From assembly GCA_017379255.1 (NCBI GenBank), contig JAFNWZ010000039.1:1-8473 (forward strand): a stretch of DNA of 8,473 bases, read 5' to 3'. Positions 6,359-8,473 of this stretch are shown here, piece after piece. The first letter of the stretch is position 1, and each line of letters opens with the position of its first letter. This stretch comes from Akkermansia sp. Its GTDB lineage: Bacteria; Verrucomicrobiota; Verrucomicrobiia; Verrucomicrobiales; Akkermansiaceae. The notes under the pieces are model-generated. The model saw only the letters and a list, made by a program, of their open reading frames with translations, was not told the DNA's origin and ran no database searches. The position numbers and the translations under genes are program-made.

Positions 6359-7060
6359 TTAATCCTTATCTGCGGCATCCACCTTTTTCTTGAAGCGCAG
6401 GCGGGCAGGGTGGTTCTGGAAGCGGGAATAGGCGTCACCGGGCAGTTCAATCCAGCATCCCTGGTATGAGGTTTCCACTCCGCCCCAGCCGGCTTTCACG
6501 AAATTCAGCTCTTTGCCTTTCTCCTTTCGGTTGAAATCATAGCTGATGCTGAGGAGTTCTTCTCCCTTTGCGTTTTGCAGACTGAGTTTGTCAATCTGCA
6601 AATCCGCCCAGGGCGGCATGACAATCATGGGTGCCGGTTCCAAATTCATCTGCCATCCGGTTTCTTCATGCCACATGGCAGAGGCCAGTTTTTCCGGCTC
6701 CATATCCTCGCGCCTGGGTGCCGGTTCTGCCTGCGCCTGGGAAAGCAGCTCTACCACTTCTCTGAATTCCTTTTTCGAAAGGGGAGAGGGGGAAAGCGGG
6801 TCGAGTTCTGCCCCCGTGCAGCAGCAATCTCCGCGCTCGCGCACCCACGCAGCTTTCTCTGCTTTGGCCAGCTGATTCCTGAATGCCGCAAAACTTTCCC
6901 GGTGCGTTTGGACTGCGCTGGCGTGGAGCTCGTTGATATGGGCTTCATTATAACGCATGACTTCAGCCATCACCTGGTCATGCTGCTGTTGCTGCTGGTA
7001 GGCACAGCCATACAGACTCATCATCAGTAACAGAACGGAGATGTTGCGCAGTTGTTTCAT
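6359..7060 (-). CDS. Outer-membrane lipoprotein of unknown function
   Basis: This 233-residue protein is not recognised as a known family. From the ATG at 7060 it has a lipoprotein signal peptide: Lys2 and Arg5, a hydrophobic stretch 7-17, and lipobox LYGC with Cys19. The residue after the Cys is Ala, not Asp, so by the E. coli rule it would go to the outer membrane. A Gln run (22-26) follows, then a charged helical, possibly coiled-coil region (about 28-75). Next come a Cys triplet (79-81), a Pro/Ser-rich linker, a second helical stretch (95-128) and a beta-rich C-terminal part (about 128-220) with a Lys/Arg-rich tail. The frame is open upstream to an ATG at 7111, but that start and the ATG at 7084 fall inside the -35 and -10 boxes and would not be transcribed. 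It lies between the pigment cluster and the potassium transporter, on the same strand as the ketosynthase operon. A role in envelope display of the cluster's product is possible but unsupported. Confidence 0.75.
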   Translation of the reverse strand: MKQLRNISVLLLMMSLYGCAYQQQQQHDQVMAEVMRYNEAHINELHASAVQTHRESFAAFRNQLAKAEKAAWVRERGDCCCTGAELDPLSPSPLSKKEFREVVELLSQAQAEPAPRREDMEPEKLASAMWHEETGWQMNLEPAPMIVMPPWADLQIDKLSLQNAKGEELLSISYDFNRKEKGKELNFVKAGWGGVETSYQGCWIELPGDAYSRFQNHPARLRFKKKVDAADKD

Positions 7061-7082
7061 GGTGACGTTCTTTATGGGGCTC

Positions 7083-7111
7083 ATTCTAAAACTCATTGTC
7101 AGCAGTGTCAA
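7083..7111 (-). promoter_or_regulatory. Sigma70-type promoter of the lipoprotein gene
   Basis: On the - strand a perfect TTGACA (7106-7111) is followed after 17 bases by TAGAAT (7083-7088, five of six consensus). Transcription should begin near 7076, about 15 bases before the ATG at 7060. This fixes the lipoprotein start at 7060 rather than the longer in-frame options. Confidence 0.75.
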
Positions 7112-7220
7112 GGTTTTCTCTGCCGAAGTTTCGCTTCCGGATGATGGTAGTAAAATGAATTTTGACGATAACTCCCCGGGCGTTGAAATGGGGTAGCCGA
7201 GGCCACTTGTGCTGCAAAAC

Positions 7221-7249
7221 TTGCCAATGGGATGAATGTTTGCTATAAT
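7221..7249 (+). promoter_or_regulatory. Sigma70-type promoter of the potassium transporter gene
   Basis: TTGCCA (7221-7226, five of six consensus) is separated by 17 bases from a perfect TATAAT (7244-7249), preceded by TGC as in extended -10 elements. Transcription should start around 7255-7258, almost on top of the first usable start codon of the transporter. It is divergent from the lipoprotein promoter, with about 110 bases between the two -35 boxes. Confidence 0.75.
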
Positions 7250-7257
7250 TGCCGGGA

Positions 7258-8473
7258 GTGATACCCCAAAGTCAGAAAGAACACCGCCACCGAGTACTGG
7301 AATTACCGGAAGTCATTTCCGGTATCCTGGTGCTTTTTGTCGTGTTGTGGGAAGCTTGTTTCGAGGGCGTTGCCAACACTCCGTCCGAGCGGGATGCCTT
7401 TGTCGGCGCATCGCATCTGATTCTCTGCGGTCTGGTGTGGTTTAACACGCTGGTTGTTTTCCTGCACCTGGTGATGGAGTGGTGGCGGCACGGGCTGCCC
7501 GGGCGCTTCCTGTGGGTGCAGCTGCTGGTGGGTATTGCTGCTTCCATTATTTTTTATGGAGGCGTCTCGAATATATTTGACCGCTGGGCGTTTCTGACCA
7601 GTCTGGTGTGCAGTTTCCTGCTGGGTGGTTTTTCCATTGGCACAATCGGGTCGATTATCCGGGCGCGCCGCCGCAGTCCGGTGAAAGGAGGCAGCCGATG
7701 GTCTCCGGCCATGCGCTTTTTTACCTATATGGTGGTGCTGGTGCTGCTCAGCACCTTGATTCTGCTGACTCCGGGAGCCACTTATAAGCCTATATCTCTC
7801 GTAGATGCTCTTTTTACCTGTGCTTCTGCAACATCTATCACCGGGCTTACGAGTGTGGATGTGGCATCAACCTTTACGCCGCTGGGCAAACTGGTGATTC
7901 TGCTGGATATTCAGGTGGGGGCAATCGGCGTGATGACGTTCTCCTACTTTGTGCTGATGATGGTGGGCAAGCGTCTGGCGGTGAGAGACAGCATGTCTGT
8001 TTCCGGCATGCTGGACCAGCAGGGGGTGAACATCGTTCCCTCATTGCTGCGAGCTGTTTTTTTTGTGACCATAACCGCGGAGGTCGTGGGTGCGGCCTGC
8101 TTGTATTACGCCTGGCATGGGCAGCCGGGCTTTCCTCAGGAGAATTTGTGGGGCTATGCCATTTTCCACGCCGTGTCGTCATTCTGCAATGCGGGTATCA
8201 CTATCTTCCCGGCAGGGATGGAGCAGGTGGGGGTGGCTGATAACCGGTTGGTGCAGGTCACCATGATGCTGCTGGTGTTTATTGGAACGGTGGGGTTTGG
8301 TGTGTACCTGGAGGGGATTACCCGGTTGAAGGAACGCCTTTCCGGCAAGCGCTCTGCAAAGCGGTGGAGTACGAATTCCTGGCTTGTGGTGCGCGTGATG
8401 CTTATTGTGATGGCGGGGGGGACTCTGGGGCTTACCCTGCTGGCGGCATTTGAGCCTTCGGTTCACCGGGAGA
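7258..8473 (+). CDS. TrkH/KtrB-family potassium transporter subunit, 3' end missing
   Basis: The gene runs off the right edge with 405 residues visible. From about residue 152 (MRFFTYMVVLVLL) it matches the K+-transporter core. The first pore loop has ALFTCASATSITGLTSVD (184-201) with filter Gly196. The next helix follows with LVILLDIQVGAIGVMTFSYF. The second pore loop has FHAVSSFCNAGITIF (303-317) with filter Gly313. The third and fourth pore repeats should lie beyond the window. These proteins conduct K+ through the inner membrane and normally need a cytosolic TrkA/KtrA nucleotide-binding partner, which is not in this window. About 150 residues with roughly four hydrophobic segments precede the core, longer than in minimal KtrB. 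The frame opens after a TAA inside the -10 box. GTG at 7258 is the first practical start, since TTG at 7249 overlaps the promoter. No spaced Shine-Dalgarno sequence is available, so a leaderless message is likely; later GTG codons (7330 onward) fall in the first helix. Confidence 0.85.
   Translation, partial: MIPQSQKEHRHRVLELPEVISGILVLFVVLWEACFEGVANTPSERDAFVGASHLILCGLVWFNTLVVFLHLVMEWWRHGLPGRFLWVQLLVGIAASIIFYGGVSNIFDRWAFLTSLVCSFLLGGFSIGTIGSIIRARRRSPVKGGSRWSPAMRFFTYMVVLVLLSTLILLTPGATYKPISLVDALFTCASATSITGLTSVDVASTFTPLGKLVILLDIQVGAIGVMTFSYFVLMMVGKRLAVRDSMSVSGMLDQQGVNIVPSLLRAVFFVTITAEVVGAACLYYAWHGQPGFPQENLWGYAIFHAVSSFCNAGITIFPAGMEQVGVADNRLVQVTMMLLVFIGTVGFGVYLEGITRLKERLSGKRSAKRWSTNSWLVVRVMLIVMAGGTLGLTLLAAFEPSVHRE
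7304..7324 (+). repeat. Perfect 8-base inverted repeat near the 5' end of the transporter message
   Basis: TACCGGAA and TTCCGGTA flank a 5-base centre (GTCAT). If transcription begins near 7256, the hairpin would form about 50-70 bases into the message, within the first 23 codons. It could be an RNA hairpin or a protein-binding palindrome. No T-tract follows directly; a short TTTTT begins 12 bases later. Confidence 0.45.

Noticed and set aside
6359..7111. Longer lipoprotein start at 7111 or 7084
   Set aside because: These codons lie within the -35 and -10 boxes of a strong promoter, and they would bury the signal peptide behind extra residues.
1..8473. CRISPR array, tRNA, rRNA, insertion sequence or prophage signals
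   Set aside because: No regularly spaced repeats, cloverleaf-like sequence, terminal inverted repeats with a transposase, or integrase-like protein were seen in either strand.

Overview
The window reads as the right-hand end of an aryl-polyene (APE)/flexirubin-type pigment-lipid biosynthesis cluster in a Gram-negative bacterium, followed by an unrelated potassium-transport gene. The cluster call rests on gene content: an LpxL-like acyltransferase, a LolA-like carrier, an MMPL exporter, a family 2 glycosyltransferase, a 4HBT thioesterase, a FabZ-like hot-dog dehydratase and a FabF-like ketosynthase. This is the characteristic accessory set of APE clusters. The ACP, ketoreductase, chain-length-factor and aryl-activating genes expected of a complete cluster are not in the window; if present they should lie to the left of base 1.

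Layout. Bases 1-3550 hold a + strand operon: acyltransferase (5' end cut off by the window), LolA-like protein and MMPL exporter, with stop/start overlaps of 4 and 1 bases. Bases 3468-6200 hold a - strand operon, in transcription order ketosynthase, dehydratase, thioesterase and glycosyltransferase, again packed with overlaps or a 6-base gap. The two operons converge and their last genes overlap tail to tail by 83 bases. Bases 6359-7060 (-) encode a lipoprotein of unknown function with its own good sigma70-type promoter. From base 7258 (+) a TrkH/KtrB-family potassium transporter runs off the right edge. It has a strong promoter and apparently almost no 5' leader.

How the genes work together (inference from family knowledge). 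The ketosynthase and dehydratase extend and dehydrate an ACP-bound polyene. The thioesterase may release or proofread acyl chains. The acyltransferase and glycosyltransferase attach the chain to a lipid or sugar carrier. The LolA-like protein and MMPL pump move the product through the envelope to the outer membrane.

Organism. The GC-rich codon use, TTGACA/TATAAT-type promoters and an AAGGA ribosome binding site before the ketosynthase argue against Bacteroidota, which use different -7/-33 elements and weak Shine-Dalgarno signals. The outer-membrane export genes imply a Gram-negative cell. Verrucomicrobiota or Proteobacteria are both possible; the sequence alone does not settle it.

No tRNA, rRNA, CRISPR array, insertion sequence or integration site was recognised. 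The two gene-free gaps (6201-6358 and 7061-7257) are short and hold promoters and small inverted repeats.
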